The notes beneath the pieces are model-generated. The model was not told where the DNA came from. It searched no databases and saw nothing but the letters and a program-made list of their open reading frames with translations. DNA of 64,000 bases from Chrysemys picta bellii (lineage: Eukaryota > Chordata > Testudines > Emydidae), in contig NC_088797.1 in assembly GCF_011386835.1 (NCBI RefSeq), positions 60,909,587 through 60,973,586 of the forward strand. The letters are read 5' to 3'. A program made the position numbers and the translations under genes. This document shows positions 20,764 through 31,767 of the stretch, piece by piece. Position 1 is the first letter of the stretch. The number at the start of each line of letters is the position of its first letter.

Positions 20764-21793
20764 ATCATAGAATATCAGAGTTGGAAGGGATCTCAAGAGG
20801 TCATCTAGTCCAACCCCCTGCTCAAAGCAGGACCAATTCCCAGCTAAATCATCCCAGCCAGGGCTTTGTCAAGCCGGGCCTTAAAAACCTCCAAGGAAGG
20901 AGACTCCACCACCTCCCTAGGTAACGCATTCCAGTGTTTCACCACCCTCCTAGTGAAATAGTTTTTCCTGATATCCAACCTGGACCTCCCCCACTGCAAC
21001 TTGAGACCATTGCTCCTTGTTCTGTCATCTGCCACCACTGAGAACAGCCGAGCTCCATCCTCTTTGGAACCCCCCTTCAGGTAGTTGAAGGCTGCTATCA
21101 AATCCTCCCTCATTCTTCTCTTCTGGAGACTAAACAATCCCAGTTCCCTCAGCCTCTCCTCATAAGTCATGTGCTCCAGACCCCTAATCATTTTTGTTGC
21201 CCTCCGCTGGACTCTTTCCAATTTTTCCACATCCTTCTTGTAGTGTGGGGCCCAAAACTGGACACAGTATTCCAGATGAGGTCTCACCAATGTCGAATAA
21301 AGGGGAACGATCGCGTTCCTCGATCTGCTGGCAATGCCCCTACTTATACAGCCCAAAATGCCGTTAGCCTTCTTGGCAACAAGAGCACACTGTTGACTCA
21401 TATCCAGCTTCTCGTCCACTGTGACCCCTAGGTCCTTTTCTGCAGAACTGCTACCTAGCCATTTGGTCCCTAGTCTGTAGCAGTGCATGGGATTCTTCCG
21501 TCCTAAGTGCAGGCCTCTGCACTTGTCCTTGTTGAACCTCATCAGGTTTTTTTTGGCCCAATCCTCTAATTTGTCTAGGTCCCTCTGTATCCGATCCCTA
21601 CCCTCTAGTGTATCTACCACGCCTCCTAGTTTAGTGTCATCTGCAAACTTGCTGAGAGTGCAGTCCACACCATCCTCCAGATCATTAATAAAGATATTAA
21701 ACAAAACCGGCCCCAGGACCGACCCTTGGGGCACTCCGCTTGAAACCGGCTGCCAAGTAGACATGGAGCCATTGATCACTACCCGTTGAGCCC
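20764..21793 (-). mobile_element. 5'-truncated CR1 LINE inside the DIRS recombinase
   Basis: About 1.03 kb of CR1 in antisense. A single open frame, read from about 21793 to the stop at 20844, encodes the last part of ORF2. It has [20 protein letters not shown], the catalytic FADDTKLGG, and the C-terminal motifs [24 protein letters not shown] and [12 protein letters not shown]. The endonuclease and the N-terminal RT are missing through 5' truncation, as is usual for LINEs. The 3' end is the CR1 octamer type (ATTCTATGAT on the minus strand). GTAGA repeats at 20759-20763 and 21794-21798 as target duplication. The uninterrupted frame marks a comparatively young copy. Confidence 0.93.
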
Positions 21794-22031
21794 GTAGAGC
21801 GGTCCTGCACTCCTTGTTTAGGTAGACTTTGAGCCCCGCCTCTTGGAGCACGGTACTGCTTGTGAGTCATTTAAGAGGAATACACAGCTGCACCTACTCG
21901 AAGAAGAAGAAATGGTTACTTACTGTAATTGTGGTTCTTCAAGATGTGATGCAGACGTGTATTCCATGACCCACCCTCTGTCCCCTCTGCACTGGAGTCT
22001 CATTTCCAGGTGTTCGGAGTGAAGGAACTGA

Positions 22032-22336
22032 GGGTATGTCTTCACTACCCGCCGTATCGGCGGGTAGCAATCGATTTATCCGGGATCAATATATCGCGTC
22101 TCGTTAAGACGCGATATATCGATCCCCGAACGCGCTCACCGTCGACTCCGGAACTCCACCAGAGCGAGCGGCGGTAGCGCAGTCGACGGGGGAACCGCGG
22201 CCGTCGATCCAGTACCGTGTGGACCCCAGGTAATTCGAACTTAGATACTTCGACTTCAGCTATTCTATTCGCGTAGCTGAGGTTGCGTATCTTAGATCGA
22301 TCCCCTTCCTCCCTCCCCCCCAGTGTAGACCAGCCC
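22032..22336. mobile_element. CpG-rich palindromic MITE inside the DIRS 3' end
   Basis: A 305-bp unit with terminal inverted repeats GGGTATGTCTTCAC and, on the other strand, GGGCTGGTCTACAC. It is flanked by the short direct repeat TGA (22029-22031 and 22337-22339). Removing it joins GAACTGA to GAGGTGG in the DIRS tail. The inside contains an 18-bp arm palindrome (22084-22101 with 22107-22124, one mismatch, 5-nt loop) and a second palindrome around GCGTAGCTGA. CpG dinucleotides are very dense compared with the surrounding intron. There is no gene. The superfamily is not assigned. Confidence 0.8.
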
Positions 22337-24427
22337 TGAGAGGTGGTCATGTAACCAGCGGAGGAAACTATTGCCGTGAGGTGTGAACTCCACCCCTCTA
22401 CCAGTACGCCTAGGCGCACACACATCTAAGTGGAATCATGTCTGTCACTTGTCAAAGAACCACAGTTACTGTAAGTAAACGTTTCATTCAGTTGCACTCA
22501 GGGGAATCTTCTAGTAGACAAGGTTCCAACAGCTTCCAGTGTGTTTACTGACATGTTAGTTAACCCTTCTAAGGAGCAAGTTTTAATTAACATGGTAGCT
22601 TTTTATTTAAAAGAAAGCGACCGTTCTCGCTGCCTAGAGTATTGCTGGACTTGTACTCATGTACATTAGGACTAACACCAGTGCTGATGAAACAAAGTTG
22701 GCAAACTGCTGAGAATACCTTTTTCCCCTAAAATTCCATAATGTAGACAAGACCTTGCAAGTCAGCTGCAGTCCTTGATAACACTTGTTGTCAGAGAGGA
22801 GTAACTTTCCTAAGCTTGGGTGCACATCTGTATTGTGCTTCATGACCTTCTGTTATGGTAGTAAAACTTCTCCATTCTAAAAATGCTTTGGAAAAGGAAT
22901 GGCAAAGTATTCACTCTCCACTTCTAAGGCCTCCCTACCCCCGAGAAACCTGAACTCTTTCTTGCTCCTCTCCCCTGCTTTCTGTAGAGGCAGCATGCTG
23001 AGATTCTGGGGGAGCAGGCCCAGCTTGTGGTGTGTCAACAATAAGCTTTGCAGACTGAGCAAGGAGTAATCTCTAAGGCTGGGGACTGGGGGGCGTCAAC
23101 TGAGCCTCCCTGCTAAGAGACGTTTTTTCCATAATGCCAGTGATCCACAAGAGAGGTCTCAGGAAACTAAGCATACAAATAGGCTTTCCCCTGTAGCCAG
23201 AATATCAACCCTACTCCCTCTTTAGGGTGTTTATGCCTTCCGTTTACATTTCTCCTGAGGGGAAAATTAGTGTGCTCATTTGCATTTTCCTCTTTAAGGA
23301 AACAAGCATTGGCCTATGTCCAGACTAATCTTCTGATATGAGTCTCGCTTCTTAATACCAAGTTCATATATATATATATTCTCCTATCATGCCATATTTG
23401 GTTTTTAATCTCTCCTTGCTTCAGTCACTTCTTATCATCACTTGCACTGTCTGAAAGAGGCTCAGCCGCCTTTAGTTTTACAGATCTTCCTCAGCTGTTT
23501 CTTCAAATGCTTCAATTTGATATACATTTCTACTGTTAAAGGTGGATTTTTGGTTCCATGTAGATAAGACTAATCTATTATCATTGGAGGGGAAATGGGG
23601 AAAGTCATGACTTTTCATGGCACAAAGTAGAGATGTCACAGTTTTAGTTGAAGGAAAAAAACTGTATTAATTATTTTTGAGTTGTTTGTCATGGAAAATT
23701 AAGAGGTCAAATCTGTTTTACAACAAATTGTTTTAAAAACTTTCAGTAATATCTGAAAACCACCCTCTACTACAAGACAAATATAGAGCCAAATGTACAA
23801 AAAAACGGAGAAGCATTGCTGTGACTTGCAAAGCCCATGACTCTCGATATACCACAGCACCCCTGTACCCCAAATGCCTAGTGTTTGTCACAAAAATCAT
23901 GTTCTCTCACATATAACATTACTTGCAGAAGGTAAATGTAGGACAGTGTTTCTTTTCAGTTAAACGTCTGCACCCACACAGGCGTGAAAGCTTGTTAGCT
24001 GTACCTATGGCAATACCAAGGCCTAGCACCAGAGCAGTAACTAAAGCCTATACATTCTTTCTTGGTTACCTGCATGCATGATCATGAAGCCTTCTGTAAA
24101 GCCTCTACCCTTGAATTTTTTTGCACAATACCCATTGTATGTTCACAGAACCTATGCAACACAGAGATACTTTCATCTGCTGTTTCTGTATACTACCTAG
24201 TTGATACTAACCTTATGACTTCAATCATACAACTGATAACATTATGGTAGGTTTTGAGATATTGTTCTCAATAACTTTGTATCTCTTGGATTTTAAAGAA
24301 TATGGTCGCAGCAAGTGGCAGCTACCTCTTATAGATCTGCACTTTTCTGTATCTCCTCCAAAAGTTATCAAAATTCATTGCTAAATCAGAAAACAACGGA
24401 TAGCAAATGTCACACTTTTATCCTCTT

Positions 24428-24482
24428 GTGTGTGTGTGTGTGTATCTGTACATATGTGTGTATATATATATATATTTATACG
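24428..24482. repeat. (TG)n / (TA)n microsatellite
   Basis: A compound run of TG, then imperfect TGTA, then TA dinucleotides. A pure TA run also lies at about 23367-23380. The open frame across it (repeated CV and YI residues) is a by-product. Confidence 0.85.
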
Positions 24483-24849
24483 TTATGTAACAGTAAATAC
24501 ACCACTCACTCTTTTGTGATGAGAACTGAATGCAAACTTAGTAGAAAGAAGTCCTCGATCCAGGCCTCTATTGTTGACAATTGACTTCAATGCATTACTG
24601 AATCTCTGTGGTTTTAAAAGCTTGAAAGAACAAAGAAGGGACTTTCATTGCTGCCTCCTAGATTTCTTGCTCTTAGATTTTGTGTCATTCACTGCACTGG
24701 TGAGCAGGCAGAGGTAAATGTTTTTGTTTGTTGTTTGTTTAGAAAAGTCTCTTTACAGATAACCAGAATACCCTACCCCCAAACCATGCCCCCTCTCCAG
24801 TTGTACCTTGTGATCTAACATATGACAGGATTTGGATGGCTTAAGGTTA

Positions 24850-26870
24850 CAGACTTGGCGAAAGTAGTCCTGCCTTGCATTGAGGAATAACAGGCACAAA
24901 GTCCCTTCGCTATCAATTATATCTTGCAGAGGAGCTCAGAGCAGCCAGCATTTTCTTCCGTACACGGGTCACATGCTGTGCCTCTTGAGCCCTTTGACCC
25001 TGTGTTTCATATTGCAGATCCAGCTGTCAAAGTAAAGATGTAGACGGTCCCACACCATAACCATCTCCTGTTCCTCTGCCATGGCAGGCAGGTTTGGAAC
25101 CATGTTTTTCTACTTGCAGAGTTTGCTTGTTTACCTCAAATTTCTAGTTAATTTTCAGTTGTTTGGGGTTTTTAATAGGATTAGTGATAGAATCCATTAA
25201 GATGGATCCAGAGAAGCATTAAAGTGTAAAGTGCTGCATTTACTGTGTGAATATAATGCATTGAATGGACTAGTATCCTTTTAGGTGCTTAAAATACCTG
25301 GGAGAAAGTTCAGCCTTTACTGCCAGAAAGAGAAGAAAGTAAGAGGGGTGCTTCATGGTCCACCTCTGGACGATTTCACTGTGCATGCAGATGCCAGCTC
25401 TGACCTGCTAGCATAAGAATGTATGGCCCTTGTGCCCACCACAGGCTTACCGCAGATAGTCTGGAGCCCTTTGCCATTAGACTCTGGACATAGTCTTCAA
25501 CATGGGGGTCGGGCTAGAGAGGAAGGCTCCACTAATGTTGTTTGATCACCATCACCTCATGATTGAGGCCATGGTTCTTCCATTTCCCTCTGGAGGTAGG
25601 AGATGTGCAGTTATGAGCTTCCCAAGGAGACTGAAGTAACCTCCCAAGGGTTCTTTGAAACACAGTACGATATCTCAGTCCTGCCCGAGTGCCAGGTGTG
25701 GGTAGCCACCTGGGTTGCTATGCTACCCCAGTCTGTTGTCTCTGACCATTGATAGTGGCTCCTAAACAATCTCTTCCTCCATATTGCACTCAGAAATCAC
25801 TTCAGTTTGCCACTTTTAATCTGTCACTGACAATTTGAATCTAAGGCATTGGTCCTTTTCTTCTGCCAGTGGTTCTACCCAACCAAAACCTCCTCTGGGT
25901 GGTCAGCCATCTTATCAACCTAGAGCACCCCTTGCTGACTGTTGAGGCTTTTAATCGCCACAGAAAAGGATGATCTGATCCAGAGCGGCTTCTGGATATT
26001 TATGGTGATATTCAGATCGGGATGGTACAGCCATACCACTATCCCTTAGTGAGTCTCAGCCAGTGTGCTTGTGCCCACCCTCATCTGACCTGGGCCTGTG
26101 GATATTGTAGCTGATCAAAGCTAGTGGGGTATATCTGAGCCTCCTGTTGGAAAGGGTTGTCCACACATCTCAAATAGGGTTAGCTGCCAGCATCTCTCAA
26201 ACAAGTTATGGCTAGGCCTCTGCTAAGAAAAAATGATTGGATGAGAATACCTTGGTTAGCTATCATCCAGGATTCTTTAGGCAAAGATACCTGGGAAGGG
26301 AGAGGCAGGCCAGCATCAGTAACATTTAACACTTAGGTTGTCTGAACACCATCAGCGCATCAGGGTTGGCCATGGCATGATTTTGCACTAGTGGGGAAAA
26401 TCAGTGATGGGGTTGGGGTGGGGGAACATTTGTTCTTCAAGAAATGTTATGCTTTCTGATGCAGAGCTGTCTTGCAACTTTGCACATAACCCCAAGTGTG
26501 CTTCCAAGAGGATAGTTATGGACTTATATAACACAGTCTGCCTGTCTAGCGAAGAATCATGGTGTTGCTGGGTACTAGCTCTTCTCAAAAATGTTGCCTT
26601 GAGCCATCCTAATTCCAGCTAGATAGGGCCTTCTGCGCTCCTTGTTTTTCCATCAGACCTGTTCATCTGTGCAGGAAGCCTCCGTAACATTGAGTGAATT
26701 GATTGCCTCAGCCTTGTGGCTCTACTTCGAAGTCCTCCATCTCAAACCGACCTGGACAAAATCAGCTACCAAGCAGTGAGCAATTTCAGTGCATTCCGTG
26801 AGCTCCAAACCTTTGAAGTTGCAGCAGAATGGTGCTGGAAACTGGTTCATCACTTTCAGTTCTAAATATG
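24850..26870. other. Unassigned 2-kb stretch, more GC-rich than its intron
   Basis: Base composition rises to roughly half G+C against the AT-rich intron on both sides. Short open runs of 40-70 codons appear in several frames, broken by stops. No known domain, terminal repeat or exon boundary could be recognised. It could be an old retroelement or a decayed processed pseudogene; the sequence does not decide which. Confidence 0.4.
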
Positions 26871-27034
26871 TTCCTTTCTTTTCTATCTTCTTTGTAGTCT
26901 AATATTGTCTAAAAATAATTCAGAAGAGTAATAAGCCTACGAAACTGGAATATTAATTTGAATAAGATGTGCATTCATCGTTATCAGTTTGAAGTAATGG
27001 ATTGGTATAACTACTATTTTTGTCATGTTTACAG

Positions 27035-27112
27035 AGTTGATATACAAGGAGGTCATGGACCTGGAGGAAAGGACCAAGAACGGGGTTATACGTGGACAAC
27101 CAGCCCCTTTAG
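27035..27112 (+). CDS. MAPK8: MAPK8 exon: C-terminal helix
   Basis: This 78-bp exon encodes [20 protein letters not shown] followed by GQPAPL, residues about 354-379. This is the long final helix that packs on the N-lobe in JNK structures. The acceptor is CATGTTTACAG and the donor GTTGGT. It leaves one base (G), which the next exon completes as Ala (short isoform) or Gly (long isoform). The one visible difference from human JNK1 as I remember it is Ala for Ser in GQPSPL. Everything else agrees. Confidence 0.95.
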
Positions 27113-29209
27113 GTTGGTTACAATAAAAGCACTGTACAAGCCTGCCCTATGTGGTAAGCTAGAAAGGCGCAAAGCTGATTCAAGAGTAATAGTTAATATA
27201 GCTCAAAGTATGAGTCTAGAATTTCAAGAACACTTGGGCAGAAGTTGCTTTCAGCTAATTCACTTCCTGAGTGATAATATTTGATGCCGGTGCTCTGCTT
27301 TGGAAACATAAAGCACTATATAGCGATTAGTTAACTAATCCTCCCAACACCCCCATGAAGCAAGGCTTTGGGGCAGGGACTGTCTTTTTTTTTCTCTGTT
27401 TGTCCAGCAACTTGCACAATGGGATTCTTTCCTATGACTGAAGGTATAGCTACAAGGGAAGCAGAAACCCTCAGAAGCGAGACTCAGAGCCTGGGTCTAC
27501 AGCCTCAGGCTCGTGCTATGGTGCTAAGAATAGCTGTTTAGACATATGGGCTTGGACCCACTCACACCTCGGCTTCACAGCCCGAGCTCCAGCCCAAGCT
27601 GAAACAGCTGTCTGTAGCACTGTAGCATGAGCCCGAGTCTGTAGATCCAGGCTTAGAAACTAGCTGTTGCAGGTTTCTGCTTGCCATGTAGAATACCCAA
27701 AGGCTCTTAGGAGCCACCACAATACAAATAAATAATACCCCCATTTTACAGCTGGAATACAGTGCATCTGGGCCAAGGTAACACAATGCATCAGTAGCAG
27801 AATTCAGATTAGAAATTAGAGTTGCTAACCCTCTCTGCTCAGTCCATTAGATCAGAGTCTCCCAAAAGGGTGATTAGCTAATGAGGTTCCAGTGAGCATC
27901 ATCAGAGAAAGGCATTTAACCAACAAGCTCACTCCACGGTGGATGCCAAAAATTAGCCTCCTAAATAAGCTTGGCCTGAGTTTCAAAAGTATTTAGTGCC
28001 CATGTTTGTATTTCAGTTAGATCTGTCTTCCGCCTGCAAACTCTTATAGCAACAGTGCCTGGGCCTACCTGGCCAATGTAGAAAACTGCAGTGTGATGGC
28101 AGCCTTTACCAAGCCCTCCTGAAATCTTGGCTGATCCTGATGAGCATGCTGCTCAAAGTGCTTGTTCCCATCCTTTTAATTTTGGGGCTCCTGACACTGC
28201 TCCATGAAATACCCCTTTTTATTGGCTGTGGTATTCTCTCCCATCAGCAGCTCCTCACTATCTGACATTAATTTCTTTGTATCCTGCTCTTGGGAATCCC
28301 ATTATTTTTTTTAGTAACTTTACTGCCACAGTTCAATAGCTCATGATTAGACATGGGACTTGTAACTTTATAATATACCAAGTTTCTTTCCTCTTGAATT
28401 TGCTTTAAAATGCTCATTGTAACTAAGTTACATCCCTGCATAGCTACTATAAAAGTATACTTTAACACTTGCATTTAATGTCTACTAAATATTGAGATCA
28501 AATTTCTCACTTGTATTGTTTGCCTGAATAACTAGTTTCTAAACAAGAAAGTGCAGAAAGGCCTTCAGAAGCCACTCTTGTATTTTTGTATAAAATACAG
28601 CTGGGTCATTAGAGTACCCCCTTTCCATGGTTGGAGTTCTATGGCACAGGGTGGGATAATAACTGCCATTGTCTCCCTATGTAATCTTGAGCACTTCAAA
28701 GTGAGTAAAGCACCAGGAGTCCTGACTCCAACACCACAATTTTCTCAGGTAGCCAAAGTTCAGAAGTATTGAGGATGAAGCCGTTCCCACTGAGGTCATG
28801 GAGCTGATGAATGCTCAGAACTTCTGAAAATTCAGCCATTTTTAGGCCTAAGTGTATAGTTAGGAGCCTGCTTTTAGGGTTTTTCAAGATCTTCTCAGGC
28901 TTCTGTAGAACTCCTTGCCATTACCTCCTTTCTCTCTCAGCCACACTTGTGAATTTGGCACTCAGCTGTAAGTGTTTATCTCAGATTTACAAGCATCCTG
29001 TTATGGAAGACACATGGTTTTTGGCATAGATATAACCCTTCACTTAAATAAAAAATCCTCAAATCTTATTTGAAATGGACTCCAAGAAATCTCTTAGCAG
29101 CTTCTTGAGTGGCAAGAAAAACGAATGACCCTTAGAGCGAGAAATACCAATGCAAGTATTAAACCATGCAACTGTATCTGCAACTGATTTGCTGTTTTGT
29201 TTCTCATAG
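27113..29209 (+). other. MAPK8: Last MAPK8 intron with old repeats
   Basis: About 2.1 kb. It contains MIR-like sequence at about 27290-27425 and 27735-27865, a probable TIR element at 27441-27655, and another MIR-like fragment at about 28640-28745. The rest is AT-rich without features I can name. Confidence 0.65.
27441..27655. mobile_element. Probable short TIR element
   Basis: The ends GGTATAGCTACAAGG and (other strand) AAGCCTGGATCTACAGAC are weak inverted repeats of the GTCTACA type. The interior repeats AGCCTGGGTCTACAGC and AGCCCGAGTCTGTAGAT in opposite halves. This looks like a diverged non-autonomous DNA transposon. No target duplication was found. Confidence 0.45.
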
Positions 29210-29226
29210 CACAGGTGCAGCAATGA
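29210..29226 (+). CDS. MAPK8: MAPK8 terminal exon, short isoform (type 1 C-terminus)
   Basis: Using the upstream acceptor TTTCTCATAG, the last codons read AQVQQ and then TGA at 29224-29226. This is the C-terminus of the 46-kDa JNK1 isoforms (alpha1 and beta1). Exon phases give residue numbers 380-384, the known length of that form, provided the unseen 5' exons are standard. The choice is made by a second acceptor 5 nt downstream. Confidence 0.93.
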
Positions 29227-29360
29227 TCAATGGTTCTCAACATCCGTCTTCATCATCATCTGTCAATGATGTGTCTTCAATGTCAACAGATCCAACATTG
29301 GCCTCCGATACTGACAGCAGTCTGGAAACATCCGCTGGACCTCTGGGCTGCTGTAGATGA
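29215..29360 (+). CDS. MAPK8: MAPK8 terminal exon, long isoform (type 2 C-terminus)
   Basis: Using the downstream acceptor CATAGCACAG, the frame reads [20 protein letters not shown], continues with a Ser/Thr/Asp-rich tail, and ends AGPLGCCR with TGA at 29358-29360. This is the 54-kDa isoform tail (alpha2 and beta2). It has 47 codons after the split Gly, giving 427 residues in all. Differences from the human tail as I remember it are few (AAM for AAV, ETSAGP for EAAAGP). The tail is low-complexity and probably unstructured. Confidence 0.95.
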
Positions 29361-30851
29361 CTACTTGGTCTTTTAGGGGGGAGGGAAGGGGAGTCCTTTA
29401 GTCATTGATAGGGCACCTTTAAGAAAATCAGTGGTATTATTTTTGAGTGTTTTTTCAAAAATAATTGTAGGATTCATTTTAAAGTGCTGTAATTTTAAAC
29501 TGTAAGTTGTGTTAAAAGCAGCCACAAAAATGTATTTTTTTTGCTGTAATTAACTCTGTAAAATATTAAACCTGATAATTTTATCATGGTTTTTAAAAAA
29601 TCTGCATATTTGCTTTACTATTATGCTGCTGATCTTTTTTTTACTGAATTTGTAAGATTTGTTTGATCAAAGCACATATTAATGTTCTCTACCGTATCAT
29701 GTATTATTTAAGATTTTATAGGTTTTTCAATTTTTTTATTAGAATTTTTTCCAAATGTTTTGTTCATGATTATCCTTCAAAGTTATATGCTTGGTCACTT
29801 ACCCATGTGCAAGAGAAAATAATACATTGTAACCTGTTAGAGCTTTGGGTGTAGCTACTCTAGTGGTAGCAGTGAACACAGAATCCTTTAATTCTGTCTT
29901 CTTGCCTATAACAATTGAATAAAAGCAGCAGTTAGTGAATTTCATTAGGGAAACCGTTTATGACCCTTGGCAAAGTCACCTCATCTGAGAGGCAATATAA
30001 ACATAAAGCAAAGCATATCTTTATAGCTGCAGAAGTATCCAGCCTGCCAAAAGGAGATGGTGGCAGAACTGTGGCATGCTGAAGCTTATGATCTCAAGGA
30101 GGATACTTCGTGAATAATACATTGCAATGCAAATAAACTGTTTACTTCTACTAGCTATTAGCCTGTTTTTGTACACACAGAACAAGGTATACCCAGGATA
30201 TCTAGATTGCCTACAGATTTCCCTGTTGCTGTAGTTCTACATACACATAGCATGTGGTTCTTTGGCATTTAATTTCCTTCTTATTTTCTGTGTTAGGATA
30301 GAGCAGTTCTATGTTGGGTGTATGTATGGAAAACCGCCAGCTTTTTGATCACTCTTTCTTCACCCAAAGTAACTTATTCCTGTAAACCAATCACTGGTGG
30401 GAGAACCTCAGGTTGTAAGATTTCTGTAGCTAATGCATTGAGAGCAATATATGCCATGGTAATGGGGGGGAAATAGCAGTGCTGGATAAATAGTTTTTCT
30501 CTTTCACTTAACTATCAGACCATCATAGCAGAAATCTTAAAAATGGTTCTTTTAAAGCCATGAATATTCAGTATCTTTCAGCATTGAAGCCCCAGCTGTC
30601 AGTGCTTTTTAAAAAAAACAAATGTAGATCAGTTGCTAAGTAGTCATGTAAAATGGTGCTGATCCTTACAGAACTATGTTAACTGTTTACATTTTATATT
30701 TACAGAATGATTTGTGTGTAACTGACTGACTTTGTTTATGAATGAGTAAAACAATCATCCAGAATTTATTCCTTTGAAAAGTGCAGATTTCTCAAGAACC
30801 TAAACTATATTGATTGCCTTGTGTAGATAAATATTTTGTGTAGTGAATAAA
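29361..30851 (+). other. MAPK8: MAPK8 3' UTR with candidate poly(A) signals
   Basis: AT-rich sequence after the stop. AATAAA occurs at 29918-29923, 30132-30137 and 30846-30851, so at least three 3' ends are possible. U-rich runs follow the stop. The true ends cannot be fixed from sequence; the distal signal is used here as an approximate boundary. Confidence 0.6.
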
Positions 30852-31701
30852 AATGTGAAAAGGGGTTTAAATTAGTGACACCTACAAAAATGAACTTTTA
30901 AAAGAAAAGCACAGGAGTCTTGCCAGGCACAAAGCCTAAGAGAATGAATAGATATAGCTATTGAGATCATCCAAGAATGAAACATGCTGCTCAATGTCTG
31001 TTCCTTTAGAATTTGTTGGATAAATAGAATAAATATTCTTTTTAAATTTATAATTGGAAGAGGAAAAATTGCCTTTACCCACTTTCTTCCCCAATTATGT
31101 TTTACTGTTTTCAATATCTAACAGAACTTAGACTTTTTAAAAACAATAAAAAGGGTTGCAAGAAATGGTAATGTCTCAAAGAAAGCTGAGAGTCCGTTGT
31201 TAAAGTGCAAAGTTGTATTTTCGTTGCCTGGCTAGACCACTGGTAAGTGATGGTGTGAAGTTTTGCTGTTCTCACTTAAATCAGATATTTCAATAGTGAG
31301 CTTTAAAACACACACTTATTAAGGCAATTATTTTTACAGAACCCCACCAAACTGTATGTTACCTAAAAGCTGATAGGCCACACGATGGGGATTGGAGCAC
31401 AGCATACTTTTTCTTGTTGTATTTGGACCAACAGGGCAGTTTATTTTGTGTCTATCGAATTTTAAACTGTGACATAAAGCCAACTGTATTTAGTCATGTA
31501 TTACAGGATAACATCATTATATAGGCCTAGATAATGTTCTGGTACACTGGTGTATACATCCAGAGTAACTCAGTTACAAGTAATGAAATTACTCCTGATT
31601 TATGTCAGTGTAACAGAGCAGAATTTGGCCCCAATCATTCTTGTTTTAGCGGAATTCGGGAATGGCAGTCATCTCTGGTATGCACGCACCCATCTTAGAT
31701 T

Positions 31702-31767
31702 CCAGTTCACTTAATTGCTCTTATTTAAGTGCTCTTAAATGAGTTTTAGCAAGACAATTTATTGGCT
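31702..31767. repeat. 66-bp dispersed repeat, copy 1
   Basis: Matches 33515-33580 at 61 of 66 positions in the same orientation. The core is CACTTAATTGCTCTTATTTA followed by AGTGCTCTTAAATGAGT. No terminal repeats or flanking duplication were seen. The two copies lie 1.8 kb apart. Confidence 0.8.

Larger units (their letters stand above)
17065..22485 (+). mobile_element. DIRS-type tyrosine-recombinase retrotransposon, decayed, RT deleted
   Basis: Fragments appear in the order expected of vertebrate DIRS elements. A gag-like C-terminus is at 18720-19015 (LPINDVLLESAMAFW, NSLVVAAVNNRATQG). RNase H is at about 19135-19469 (VVTDISQMGCG, INVLELWAI, LTDNTVTMCYVNKQGG, supplying D, E, D). A tyrosine recombinase follows at about 19870-20740 (VHLAAISVFHPP, KTAFLVAITSVRRV, DICKAAAWS, KHYA). 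The reverse transcriptase expected between gag and RNase H is absent, consistent with an internal deletion near 19080-19130. The frame is broken in many places. Inverted terminal sequence pairs 17069-17096 with 21876-21903. A second inverted pair is 21909-21966 with 22431-22485. A CR1 and a MITE are inserted in it. Confidence 0.85.

Noticed and set aside
20844..21851. 335-codon open frame as a possible host gene
   Set aside because: It is CR1 ORF2 (reverse transcriptase end). Its first codons are antisense DIRS sequence, which explains the extra N-terminal residues.
22045..22425. 126-codon minus-strand open frame
   Set aside because: It crosses the CpG-rich MITE and the DIRS tail. No domain or conserved motif is present.
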